Notes: generated from the letters alone by a model not told the origin. DNA of 7,319 nt from an uncultured Ruminococcus sp. (GCA_947176685.1 CAMWRL010000090.1:1-7319), one strand, 5' to 3'. Shown: positions 1 to 6,264, numbered from the stretch's first letter. Translations and numbers: made by a program.

Positions 1-53
1 AAAGCGTCGGATTGTGGTCCCGAAGACCGTGGGTTCGAATCCCATCTCCCACC
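1..53 (+). tRNA. tRNA-His (anticodon GTG), 5' end missing
   Basis: This is the 3' two thirds of a histidine tRNA; about the first 21 bases lie before the window. In standard tRNA numbering, bases 7-11 and 19-23 are the anticodon stem, 12-18 the anticodon loop with U33 at 13 and anticodon GTG at 14-16, 24-28 the variable loop, 29-33 and 41-45 the T stem, and 34-40 the T loop TTCGAAT. Bases 46-52 (CTCCCAC) are the 3' acceptor strand. Base 53 is the discriminator C73, the identity base of bacterial tRNA-His that pairs with the extra G-1. The next bases are CTG, so CCA is not encoded and must be added by the CCA-adding enzyme. The last anticodon-stem pair is an A.C mismatch (11 with 19). The tRNA points toward the fab operon and ends at the terminator starting at 66. 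Confidence 0.9.
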
Positions 54-65
54 CTGTAAAAATTT

Positions 66-96
66 TCTCCCTGATTTGTCATCAGGGAGATTTTTT
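66..96 (+). terminator. Rho-independent terminator of the tRNA-His transcript
   Basis: A perfect 10-bp stem (66-75 with 81-90, TCTCCCTGAT against ATCAGGGAGA) closes a 5-base loop and is followed by six T at 91-96. It begins 13 bases after the tRNA end, as expected for a stable-RNA gene. Read on the minus strand the same stem is followed by AAAATTTTT, so it could also act as a weak backup for readthrough from acpP. Confidence 0.85.
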
Positions 97-115
97 GTCA
101 TATCTTTTTCGTTTG

Positions 116-151
116 AAAAAGTCCCTTGACGGTGAGGTCAGGGGACTTTTT
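116..151 (-). terminator. Rho-independent terminator of the fatty acid synthesis operon
   Basis: The stem pairs 116-130 with 137-151 around a 6-base loop. It has a G+C-rich core (GTCCC with GGGAC) and one G.T pair, and the outer five pairs are A-T. On the minus strand the stem runs directly into five T and then C, and it starts only 10 bases after the acpP stop codon, so it ends the operon. It is symmetrical enough (six T on the plus strand at 147-152) to stop transcription in both directions and probably insulates the two converging units. Confidence 0.88.
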
Positions 152-161
152 TCAGATATGC

Positions 162-398
162 TTATTCAGCATCAGAATTTTTTTCGATGTAAGAAGCAAT
201 ATCGCCGACAGTCTTGATTTCTTCGACAGCTTCATCGGGGATTGAAATGTCAAATTCATCTTCGATAGTTGTGATAAGGTCAACAACATCGAGTGAATCT
301 GCACCCAAATCATCCTGAATATTAGCTGCAAGAGTAACATCGTCTGCTTCAACGCCGAGCTGTTCCACAATAATATCCTTGAGTTTGTCAAAAATCAT
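162..398 (-). CDS. acpP: Acyl carrier protein AcpP
   Basis: This small acidic cytoplasmic carrier (78 aa) holds the growing acyl chain as a thioester on 4'-phosphopantetheine during type II fatty acid synthesis. The attachment site is Ser35 in the motif GADSLDVVDL, and the helix after it is rich in Asp and Glu, as needed for docking to FabF, FabG and FabZ. Length and N-terminus (MIFDKLKDII) fit the family. Two ATGs are possible, at 404-402 and 398-396. The AGGAGG at 412-407 lies only 2 bases before the first but 8 before the second, so I chose the second, which also gives the usual N-terminus. It is the last gene of the operon, 58 bases after accA, and is followed at once by the terminator. 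In streptococcal and many clostridial clusters acpP sits near the front, beside fabH or fabK, so its place here is less common. Confidence 0.96.
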   Translation of the reverse strand: MIFDKLKDIIVEQLGVEADDVTLAANIQDDLGADSLDVVDLITTIEDEFDISIPDEAVEEIKTVGDIASYIEKNSDAE

Positions 399-406
399 GT
401 TCATTT

Positions 407-412
407 CCTCCT
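407..412 (-). promoter_or_regulatory. Ribosome binding site that decides the acpP start
   Basis: The minus strand reads AGGAGG, a full Shine-Dalgarno match. It is 2 bases from the ATG at 404 and 8 bases from the ATG at 398. Only the second spacing is in the normal range, so translation most likely begins at 398. Confidence 0.8.
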
Positions 413-425
413 ATAATATTTTATG

Positions 426-443
426 TCCGGTATGTATGCCGGA
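426..443 (-). other. Small hairpin in the accA-acpP gap
   Basis: The minus strand carries a 5-bp inverted repeat, TCCGG and CCGGA, around an 8-base loop, in the longest gap between genes of the operon. No T-run follows, so it is not a classical terminator. It could be an RNA processing or stability element that lets acpP be expressed differently from the acc genes, or it could be chance. No convincing -35/-10 promoter pair was found around it. Confidence 0.35.
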
Positions 444-456
444 ACTGAAAAACGGG

Positions 457-1263
457 TCATTCTATGAACTCACCGATTTTTCTAAATTTAGTATAACGTT
501 CTTTCAGCAAAACGTCAATATCTTTTTTACATTTTTCTGAAATTTTGAGTGACAAATATTCCTTGATATTTTCTGAAATTTTGTCTAAATCGTTATGTGC
601 GCCTCCGAGAGGTTCTTCAATAATGGTTTCAGCAACGCCCAGATTGACCATATCTTCGGCAGTAATCATCATAATTTCGCTTGCTTCCTGCTCCCGTGAA
701 GCGTCTTTCCAGAGGATACTTGCGAATCCTCTCGGCGACAAAACTGAGTACTGAGCATTTTCAAGCATAGCCAGTTCATCGCATACTCCCAGTGCCAACG
801 CACCGCCACTTCCGGCTTCTCCCAGAACTATCGAGATTATCGGAGTGCGGAGCGTCATAAATTCTGCAATGTTCTTTGCTATAGCTTCACCCTGTCCACG
901 TTCCTCAGCCGACACACCGCAGAATGCTCCCGGCGTATCTATGAAGCATATTATTGGTCTGTGGAACTTTTCAGCCTGTCTTGCAAGTCTGAGAGCTTTT
1001 CTGTAGCCTTCGGGGTGCGGCATAGCAAAGTTACATGTTTTATTTTCGTTTATGTTGCGACCCTTGACCTGCGCAATAATTGTGACAGGTATATTATTCA
1101 GTCTTGCGATACCGCCTAAAATAGCCTTGTCATCACCGTAAAGCCTGTCTCCGTGCATTTCGTAGAAGTCAGTGAATACAAGAGGCAGATAATCGTTTAT
1201 AGTGGGTCTGTTTTTGGTATGGACAAGCTGAATACGTTCCCAAGCCGATTTCTTGTTTTCCAT
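457..1263 (-). CDS. accA: Acetyl-CoA carboxylase carboxyltransferase subunit alpha
   Basis: With AccD this subunit moves the carboxyl group from carboxybiotin on AccB to acetyl-CoA, giving malonyl-CoA. The crotonase-like carboxyltransferase fold is clear from conserved blocks: GDRLYGDDKAI (38-48), MPHPEGYRKALRL (81-93), FIDTPGAFCGVSAEERGQ (107-124), GEAGSGGALALGV (148-160) and ILWKD (183-187). The glycine-rich blocks form the oxyanion pocket. At 268 aa it is shorter than the E. coli protein (319 aa) and lacks most of the N-terminal helical extension, which is also true of streptococcal forms. The usual SPEG motif reads SPRG here, with Arg at 178. The ATG is 2 bases after the accD stop, and its AGGAGG (1276-1271, spacer 7) lies within the last accD codons, which suggests coupled translation and a 1:1 supply of the two subunits. 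Confidence 0.96.
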   Translation of the reverse strand: MENKKSAWERIQLVHTKNRPTINDYLPLVFTDFYEMHGDRLYGDDKAILGGIARLNNIPVTIIAQVKGRNINENKTCNFAMPHPEGYRKALRLARQAEKFHRPIICFIDTPGAFCGVSAEERGQGEAIAKNIAEFMTLRTPIISIVLGEAGSGGALALGVCDELAMLENAQYSVLSPRGFASILWKDASREQEASEIMMITAEDMVNLGVAETIIEEPLGGAHNDLDKISENIKEYLSLKISEKCKKDIDVLLKERYTKFRKIGEFIE

Positions 1264-1265
1264 AA

Positions 1266-2117
1266 TCAGACCTCCTTTTCCTGCGGACAGTAACCGTGAA
1301 GTTTAAGAAGATGAGACAGTGCACTTCTCATTTTCCGGCGTTCAACAATCATATCCACAAAACCTTTTTCGTGCTGGAACTCCGCAAGCTGGAAGTCGTC
1401 CGGAAGTTTCTGTTTTATAGTACCCTCAATAACACGCCTGCCCGCAAAGCCGATTAATACTTTAGGTTCAGCGATTATTATGTCTCCCAGAGAAGCAAAG
1501 CTTGCTGTTACGCCGCCTGTGGTAGGGTCAGTCATTACGGTTATATAAAGACCGCCGTTGTCACTGTGGAGTTTCACTGCTCCGGAAGTCTTTGCCATCT
1601 GCATAAGTGAAACAATACCCTCCTGCATTCTTGCGCCGCCCGAAGCCGTGAACATAATAACAGGCAGTGAATTTTCCGTTGCATACTCAAACGCACGGGT
1701 GATTTTTTCACCGGCAACACTTCCCATAGAACCCATCATATAACGGGAATCCATTACGCCTACGACTGCCGGAGAGCCTTTTATTAAAGCCGTTCCGGTA
1801 ACAACGGAATCTTTAAGACCGGTTTTGGCACGGATAGCTTCCTGTTTTTCGGAGTACTCCGGAAAGTCTATCGGATTACCGCTTGTCATACCGGAGTCAA
1901 GTTCCCTGAAACTTCCCTTGTCAACCGTAATTTCAATCCGTTCTTTTGCCGAAAGTCTGCCATGATAGTTGCAGTTCGGACATACTCTGTGCAGTTCTTC
2001 ATAACGTTCCATAAGTATGTTTGTCTGACATCGGGGACACTTGAAAGTCTCTTTTTCTTCCTCGTCGCTGTTGTCATTGAAACGTTTCTTTACAACGTTA
2101 AAAAAATCTTCAAACAT
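1266..2117 (-). CDS. accD: Acetyl-CoA carboxylase carboxyltransferase subunit beta
   Basis: This is the beta half of the carboxyltransferase, which forms an alpha2-beta2 complex with AccA in the cytoplasm. It begins with a four-cysteine zinc ribbon (Cys27, Cys30, Cys46, Cys49), the hallmark of bacterial AccD; in E. coli this domain is reported to bind nucleic acid, including the acc mRNAs. The crotonase-like domain follows, with GSMGSVAGEKI (129-139), SGGARMQEG (159-167), DPTTGGVTASFA (197-208) and GRRVIEGTI in the C-terminal third. The length of 283 aa is normal. The zinc ribbon near the N-terminus supports the chosen start. The gene lies 15 bases after accC and 2 bases before accA, in the common order accC-accD-accA. 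Confidence 0.96.
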   Translation of the reverse strand: MFEDFFNVVKKRFNDNSDEEEKETFKCPRCQTNILMERYEELHRVCPNCNYHGRLSAKERIEITVDKGSFRELDSGMTSGNPIDFPEYSEKQEAIRAKTGLKDSVVTGTALIKGSPAVVGVMDSRYMMGSMGSVAGEKITRAFEYATENSLPVIMFTASGGARMQEGIVSLMQMAKTSGAVKLHSDNGGLYITVMTDPTTGGVTASFASLGDIIIAEPKVLIGFAGRRVIEGTIKQKLPDDFQLAEFQHEKGFVDMIVERRKMRSALSHLLKLHGYCPQEKEV

Positions 2118-2124
2118 CTTAAAA

Positions 2125-2131
2125 CACCCCC
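2125..2131 (-). promoter_or_regulatory. Variant ribosome binding site of accD
   Basis: The minus strand reads GGGGGTG, 7 bases before the accD ATG. It matches the extended Shine-Dalgarno GGAGGTG with A changed to G, so it can still pair over seven positions with the 16S tail through one G.U pair. Other genes here use AGGAG, GGAGG or AAAGGA. It starts one base after the accC stop codon. Confidence 0.6.
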
Positions 2132-2132
2132 G

Positions 2133-3488
2133 TTATTTTTTATTGTGCTTTTCCATATACCTGTTAAGGAAACCGATGTCATAATTACCGTTTCTGAAAT
2201 CAGGGTGTTTGATTATTTCAAGCTGGAAATCTATATTAGTATCAACGCCCTCAACTATGAATTCCGACAAAGCCCATTTCATTTTTCTTATAGCGTCATC
2301 TCTGTCAGAACCGTGTGCAATAAGCTTGCTAATCATAGAGTCGTAGTACGGAGTGATTGTATAACCTTGATAAACTGCACCATCAATTCTTATTCCGGGA
2401 CCTCCGGGCATATATAATGCTGTAATAGTTCCGGGGGACGGTCGGAAGTCAAGATCAGGATTTTCGGCGTTGATTCTGCACTCAATGGCGTGACCGTTGA
2501 GCCTTATATCGTCCTGAGTAATTTTAATGGGCATTCCGGCGGCAATTTCAATCTGCGCTTTCACAAGGTCAATACCGGTTACTTCTTCTGTAATGGGGTG
2601 TTCAACCTGAATACGGGTATTCATTTCCATAAAATAGAAGTCTCTGTTTTCGTCTACCAGAAATTCAATTGTACCGGCGTTGTAGTAACCGCATTGTTTA
2701 GCGGCAGTAACGGCGGCTTTACCCATTTTACTGCGAAGCTCCGGACTTACTATCGGGCTTGGACATTCTTCAAGTACTTTCTGGTTGCGTCTCTGCATAG
2801 AGCAGTCACGCTCACCCAGATAAACAACATTTCCCTGCTGGTCTGCAAGAATCTGTATTTCAACATGATGAGGGTTTATCAGGAATTTTTCAATATATAC
2901 AGCGTCGTCACCGAAGTAATTCTTAGCTTCAAGCTGAGCTGACCGCATCTGGTCTTCAAGGTCTTCTGGTCTGTCGACACGCCTTATACCACGACCGCCG
3001 CCGCCTGCTGAAGCCTTTACAAGTATCGGATAGCCTGCTTTTTCAGCAACTTCCTTTGCTTCTTCAACTGATGATACAGCACCTTCCGAACCCGGAATTA
3101 CAGGTACTCCGGCATTTTTCATAGTTTCCTTGGCGGCAGCCTTGTTGCCGAGCATATCTATTGAGTTATATGACGGTCCTATGAAAACTAATCCGCTTTT
3201 TTCGCACAGACGGGCAAAATCAGAGTTTTCCGAAAGAAAGCCGAATCCGGGGTGGATAGCCTCAGCACCACAGTTAAGAGCCGCTTGAATAATTGCGTTC
3301 ATATTCAGGTAGCTGTCCTTGGTAGCCGGAGGACCTATACAGATAGCTTCGTCAGCAATCTGGGCGTGAAGCGAGTTTCTGTCTGCTGTTGAGTATACTG
3401 CCACACAGCGTATATTGAGTTCACGGCAAGCCCTTATTATGCGGACGGCTATTTCACCTCTGTTGGCTATTAAAATTTTTCTGAACAT
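2133..3488 (-). CDS. accC: Biotin carboxylase subunit of acetyl-CoA carboxylase
   Basis: This enzyme carboxylates the biotin on AccB using ATP and bicarbonate, the first half-reaction of acetyl-CoA carboxylase. It has the three-part ATP-grasp architecture: a biotin carboxylase N-domain with ANRGEIAVRIIRA (8-20) and HPGFGFLSEN (79-88), the ATP-grasp domain with ligand lysines at 116 and 158 and the glycine loop AGGGGRG (161-167), and the C-domain. The catalytic block MNTRIQVEHP (289-298) carries Glu288, Asn290, Arg292 and Glu296, and Arg338 is also present; these four, with Arg338, fall at the same numbers as in E. coli. The length of 451 aa equals the stand-alone family size, so it is not fused to a carrier or transferase domain. 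Its AGGAG (3500-3496, spacer 7) abuts the fabZ stop. All residues needed for catalysis appear intact. Confidence 0.97.
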   Translation of the reverse strand: MFRKILIANRGEIAVRIIRACRELNIRCVAVYSTADRNSLHAQIADEAICIGPPATKDSYLNMNAIIQAALNCGAEAIHPGFGFLSENSDFARLCEKSGLVFIGPSYNSIDMLGNKAAAKETMKNAGVPVIPGSEGAVSSVEEAKEVAEKAGYPILVKASAGGGGRGIRRVDRPEDLEDQMRSAQLEAKNYFGDDAVYIEKFLINPHHVEIQILADQQGNVVYLGERDCSMQRRNQKVLEECPSPIVSPELRSKMGKAAVTAAKQCGYYNAGTIEFLVDENRDFYFMEMNTRIQVEHPITEEVTGIDLVKAQIEIAAGMPIKITQDDIRLNGHAIECRINAENPDLDFRPSPGTITALYMPGGPGIRIDGAVYQGYTITPYYDSMISKLIAHGSDRDDAIRKMKWALSEFIVEGVDTNIDFQLEIIKHPDFRNGNYDIGFLNRYMEKHNKK

Positions 3489-3500
3489 TAGTATGCTCCT

Positions 3501-3944
3501 TTATTTATTATCAGCAACAACACAGATTATTTCGCATGAAACAGCTTTTTCGCCGCCGACAGACGCAAGACCCTTGCAGGTTGCCACAGGACCTCTCTGC
3601 TTTATTACTTCAACTTCAAGGTCGAGAATGTCGCCCGGTACAATCTGTCTGCGGAACTTAGCCTTGTCGATACCTCCGAAAAGACCTATTTTTCCTTTGA
3701 ACTCCGGTTTTGAAAGCATACATACAGCACCAGCCTGCGCAAGCATTTCAATCATAAGTACACCGGGGGTTACAGGATAATCCGGAAAGTGACCCTTAAA
3801 CCAGAAGTCATCTTCCTTTATATATTTTCTTGCCTTAACCTTGACGCCGACTTCCATTTCGACAATTTCATCGATTAAAAGAAACGGGTCACGGTGAGGG
3901 ATTATTTCCATAATCTGTTCTTTATTCATAAGTATATCTGACAT
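3501..3944 (-). CDS. fabZ: 3-hydroxyacyl-ACP dehydratase FabZ
   Basis: FabZ removes water from 3-hydroxyacyl-ACP to give trans-2-enoyl-ACP in each elongation round. It is a single hotdog-fold protein of 147 aa, the usual length. The signature GHFPDYPVTPGVLMIE (51-66) supplies the catalytic His52 and Glu66. The family N-terminal motif IPHRDPFLLID is at 15-25. These features, and the lack of the longer FabA-type sequence, favour FabZ over FabA, so the isomerase step for unsaturated fatty acids cannot be assigned to it from sequence alone. The start at 3944 has GGAGG (3957-3953) at 8 bases; the internal Met6 has no better site. It lies 30 bases after the unknown 177-aa ORF and 12 bases before accC. 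In streptococci fabZ directly follows accB, so the ORF between them here is an addition. Confidence 0.96.
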   Translation of the reverse strand: MSDILMNKEQIMEIIPHRDPFLLIDEIVEMEVGVKVKARKYIKEDDFWFKGHFPDYPVTPGVLMIEMLAQAGAVCMLSKPEFKGKIGLFGGIDKAKFRRQIVPGDILDLEVEVIKQRGPVATCKGLASVGGEKAVSCEIICVVADNK

Positions 3945-3974
3945 TTTATTGTCCTCCGTTCTGATTTTATTAAA

Positions 3975-4508
3975 TCACGCCAATTCCTCTTCTGAAAATT
4001 CAATCCACCTGCCGCCGGCACTTCTGTAATACAAAGCCATTGCATCTATACCGTCATTCAGTACCTGCTCCCACGAAACAGTTTTACCATTGATAAGAAT
4101 ACAGTTTCCGTTTTTGTCGAAATTATAACGTTCCTTTTCGGTTTCATAATCAATGTCGTAAAATAATTCCATACGGATTTCACAGGGGGAAAAATCTGCC
4201 TTTTTCAGCGGACGGTCTGAAATTTCCGGACTGTCTTCGATATTGCAGAACATTGCGTCATAACCGTGAATCACGCTGTCAAACAGAATAATTCTTTCGC
4301 CTGTCGTAACTGATTCCGCAATAAATCCGGAGGGATATTCCATACCGATATAAAGCGGATTTTCAAAACCTTTAATATTTACAGGTTCGCAGCAGTGCAG
4401 AATATCAAAAAGCCTTCCGCCGTCTGAATCAGCGATATTTACGGTGACAACTCCGTTTTTTTCGGAGCAGTCAGCCGTAAATCCTTTGAGAGATGATAAA
4501 ATCCTCAT
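3975..4508 (-). CDS. Unrecognised 177-aa protein inside the fatty acid operon
   Basis: I do not recognise a family. The protein is acidic and appears soluble, with no signal peptide and no stretch hydrophobic enough for a membrane helix. It alternates short hydrophobic runs with charged turns (for example VVTVNIAD at 20-27, ERIILFDSVI at 71-80, NCILINGKTVSW at 135-146), which suggests a mainly beta fold. Six cysteines occur at 14, 39, 40, 88, 109 and 136 without a standard metal motif. The C-terminus is WIEFSEEELA. The ATG is 4 bases after the accB stop. No Shine-Dalgarno is visible before it, and no other plausible start codon occurs before Met56, so translation may depend on coupling to accB. 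A seven-A tract flanked by an inverted repeat lies early in the gene (4451-4467). Its intact length and operon position make it a real gene, and a link to acetyl-CoA carboxylase or acyl-ACP metabolism is inference from context only. Confidence 0.8.
   Translation of the reverse strand: MRILSSLKGFTADCSEKNGVVTVNIADSDGGRLFDILHCCEPVNIKGFENPLYIGMEYPSGFIAESVTTGERIILFDSVIHGYDAMFCNIEDSPEISDRPLKKADFSPCEIRMELFYDIDYETEKERYNFDKNGNCILINGKTVSWEQVLNDGIDAMALYYRSAGGRWIEFSEEELA
4451..4467 (-). repeat. Inverted repeat CTCCG/CGGAG around a seven-base A tract
   Basis: A perfect 5-bp inverted repeat (4451-4455 and 4463-4467) encloses seven identical bases, A7 on the coding strand, within codons 15-19 of the unknown ORF. 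The coding frame reads GAA AAA AAC, so the heptamer A AAA AAC fits the slippery pattern for -1 frameshifting. A -1 shift would meet a stop (TGA) within about nine codons. No stimulatory stem downstream was seen, so a functional role is doubtful. Confidence 0.4.
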
Positions 4509-4512
4509 AATA

Positions 4513-4989
4513 TTATTTTATAATCATAATAGGCTGGTCATATTCAACCGCCTGACCGTCCGAAACAAGAATCTTGTCCACAACGCCGTCAAAGTCCGAC
4601 TGAATTTCGTTCATAAGCTTCATTGACTCGATAATCATTATAACGTCACCTTTTTTAACCTTGTCGCCGACTTTGACAAATGCCGGCTTGTCCGGAGACG
4701 GTGCGGCGTAGAAAGTTCCCACGATAGGGGACTTCACGATATTACCGCTGACAGCTTCGGGCTTGTCCTCTGCCGGAGCTGTCGGTACAGCAGGAGCATT
4801 AACGCCCATTGGTACGGACACGGGCATTGCAGGTGGCGGGGGGGGACATTTCTTGCCCTTTATTGTAATACGCCATTCACCATTCTCTCCATTATTTATT
4901 GTGATTTCAGAAAGTTCATTATCTGAAACGATTTTAGCGAGCTTTTCAACTGTTTCCAATTCAATGATTTTAAAAACTTGATTCTCCAT
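4513..4989 (-). CDS. accB: Biotin carboxyl carrier protein of acetyl-CoA carboxylase
   Basis: AccB carries the biotin that shuttles CO2 from AccC to the AccA-AccD transferase. It has three parts: an N-terminal region (1-45), a flexible Pro/Ala linker (about 48-82, with five prolines at 49-53), and a C-terminal biotinyl-lipoyl domain (about 83-158). Biotin joins Lys124 in ESMKLMNEI, the Firmicute-style MKL version of the MKM motif. The block KSPIVGTFYAAPSPDKPAFV (86-105) contains the 'thumb' region typical of acetyl-CoA carboxylase carriers, which separates it from carriers of other decarboxylases. Length (158 aa) is normal. AAGGAGG (5002-4996) overlaps the fabF stop and sits 6 bases before the ATG. 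A run of eight identical bases (C8 on the coding strand, 4845-4838) encodes part of the proline stretch. Confidence 0.96.
   Translation of the reverse strand: MENQVFKIIELETVEKLAKIVSDNELSEITINNGENGEWRITIKGKKCPPPPPAMPVSVPMGVNAPAVPTAPAEDKPEAVSGNIVKSPIVGTFYAAPSPDKPAFVKVGDKVKKGDVIMIIESMKLMNEIQSDFDGVVDKILVSDGQAVEYDQPIMIIK
4838..4845 (-). repeat. C8 homopolymer in the accB linker
   Basis: Eight consecutive G on the plus strand (C on the coding strand) encode prolines 49-51. The reading frame is intact on both sides, so the length given is the functional one. Loss or gain of one base would remove the biotinyl domain. Confidence 0.9.
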
Positions 4990-5000
4990 TTTATGCCTCC

Positions 5001-6257
5001 TTATTCTGTAACTTTTTTGAAACAGATTGTAGCGTTATGACCGCCGAATCCGAGAGAGTTTGAAAGAGCCGCATTTATGGGCATTTCGATATTTCCCTCA
5101 ACGCAGTAATCAAGGTCGCACTCCTCGTCCGGAAGCTTGTAGCCGACAGTTTTGTGGATAAAGCCTTCCTGAATGGACTTTGCCACAACAACGGCTTCAA
5201 CAGCACCAGCCGCACCGAGAAGATGTCCAATCATTGATTTGGTTGAATTTATCTTTACGTTGTAGGCTTCTTCACCGAAAGCAAGTTTTACAGCGGCGGT
5301 TTCGTACTTGTCGTTAAGACCCGTTGACGTACCGTGAGCGTTGATGTAGTCAATGTCGGACGGCTTCAGACCGGCTTCCTGCATAGCAAGAGACATACCC
5401 ATTCCGGCGGCTTCACCGGTAGGCATAGGAGAAGTCATATGATAACCGTCACATGTTGCACCATAACCGGCTACTTCAGCGTAAATCTTTGCGCCACGGG
5501 CTTTTGCGTGTTCGTATTCCTCAAGTACAAGTACAGCACTTCCCTCGCCGAGTACAAAGCCGCTTCTTTCCTTGTCGAAAGGTATTGAAGCCCTTGTGAG
5601 GTCGTCAGACTTTGTGAGGGCTTTCATATTTGCAAAACCGCCGAAAGTAAATTCTTCGTGAGTGCTTTCCGTACCGCCTGCAAGACATACATCAAGATAA
5701 CCGTCCTTGATTTTTCTGAAAGCCTCACCGATTGAGTGAGTACCGGAAGCGCAGGCGGTTGTAACATCAAAGTTAGCACCTCTAAAACCGGTTTTCATAG
5801 AAATAGTACCAGCAGCCATATTGCTTATCATCATAGGCACGTAGAAAACCGAAATTCTGCCTACACCTTTTTCAAGATATTTGTTGTGTTCAGTGATAGT
5901 AAGGTCAACGCCGCCTATTCCCGAACCCACAATAACGCCTGCCCTGTATGGGTCAATGTCCGAAAAATCCGTACCTGCGTCCTGCATAGCCTCATGTGCG
6001 GCAACAACAGCATACTTTGTGAATAAGTCCATACGCTTGGCTTCTTTTTTGTCAAAACAGCCTTTTACGTTATAGTAGGCAGTTTCGTCAAAATCACGCA
6101 CTATTCCGCCGATTTTAACGCCTGTATTTGAAGAATCGAACATATCAATATATGAAAGTCCCACTTTGTTAGCTTTGATTCCTTCCCAGAATTTTTCAAC
6201 GCCAGTTCCGAGAGGGGTAACAGCACCCAATCCGGTAATAACAACTCTTTTACTCAT
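5001..6257 (-). CDS. fabF: 3-oxoacyl-ACP synthase II FabF
   Basis: FabF elongates acyl-ACP by decarboxylative condensation with malonyl-ACP. The thiolase-fold ketosynthase is complete at 418 aa, close to the usual 410-415. The catalytic triad is Cys169 in TACASGTHSIG, His308 in NAHGTSTGLND and His345 in STKSMIGHLLGAAG, with conserved Lys340 just before. The C-terminal NSLGFGGHNA contains the gating Phe404. The Cys-His-His triad separates it from FabH (Cys-His-Asn). The frame stays open upstream to 6359, inside fabG, but I chose the start at 6257 because AAAGGA lies 7 bases before it and the protein then begins MSKRVVITGLG, the standard FabF N-terminus. It follows fabG by 34 bases and precedes accB by 11. 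Confidence 0.97.
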   Translation of the reverse strand: MSKRVVITGLGAVTPLGTGVEKFWEGIKANKVGLSYIDMFDSSNTGVKIGGIVRDFDETAYYNVKGCFDKKEAKRMDLFTKYAVVAAHEAMQDAGTDFSDIDPYRAGVIVGSGIGGVDLTITEHNKYLEKGVGRISVFYVPMMISNMAAGTISMKTGFRGANFDVTTACASGTHSIGEAFRKIKDGYLDVCLAGGTESTHEEFTFGGFANMKALTKSDDLTRASIPFDKERSGFVLGEGSAVLVLEEYEHAKARGAKIYAEVAGYGATCDGYHMTSPMPTGEAAGMGMSLAMQEAGLKPSDIDYINAHGTSTGLNDKYETAAVKLAFGEEAYNVKINSTKSMIGHLLGAAGAVEAVVVAKSIQEGFIHKTVGYKLPDEECDLDYCVEGNIEMPINAALSNSLGFGGHNATICFKKVTE

Positions 6258-6264
6258 AAACAAA

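Noticed and set aside
399..404. Upstream ATG as the acpP start
   Set aside because: It is only 2 bases from AGGAGG; the next ATG at 398 has the right spacing and gives the usual ACP N-terminus.
411..426. Internal promoter for acpP using TATTAT as -10
   Set aside because: A TATTAT lies at the right place, but no -35-like hexamer occurs about 17 bases upstream; the region is simply A/T-rich.
1962..2417. Long plus-strand ORF (151 codons) antisense to accD and accC
   Set aside because: It is a shadow of two secure genes on the other strand, spans their junction, and shows no start signals or recognisable protein.
2490..2942. Long plus-strand ORF (150 codons) antisense to accC
   Set aside because: Codon bias of accC explains the open frame; the protein has no family features and no ribosome binding site was evident.
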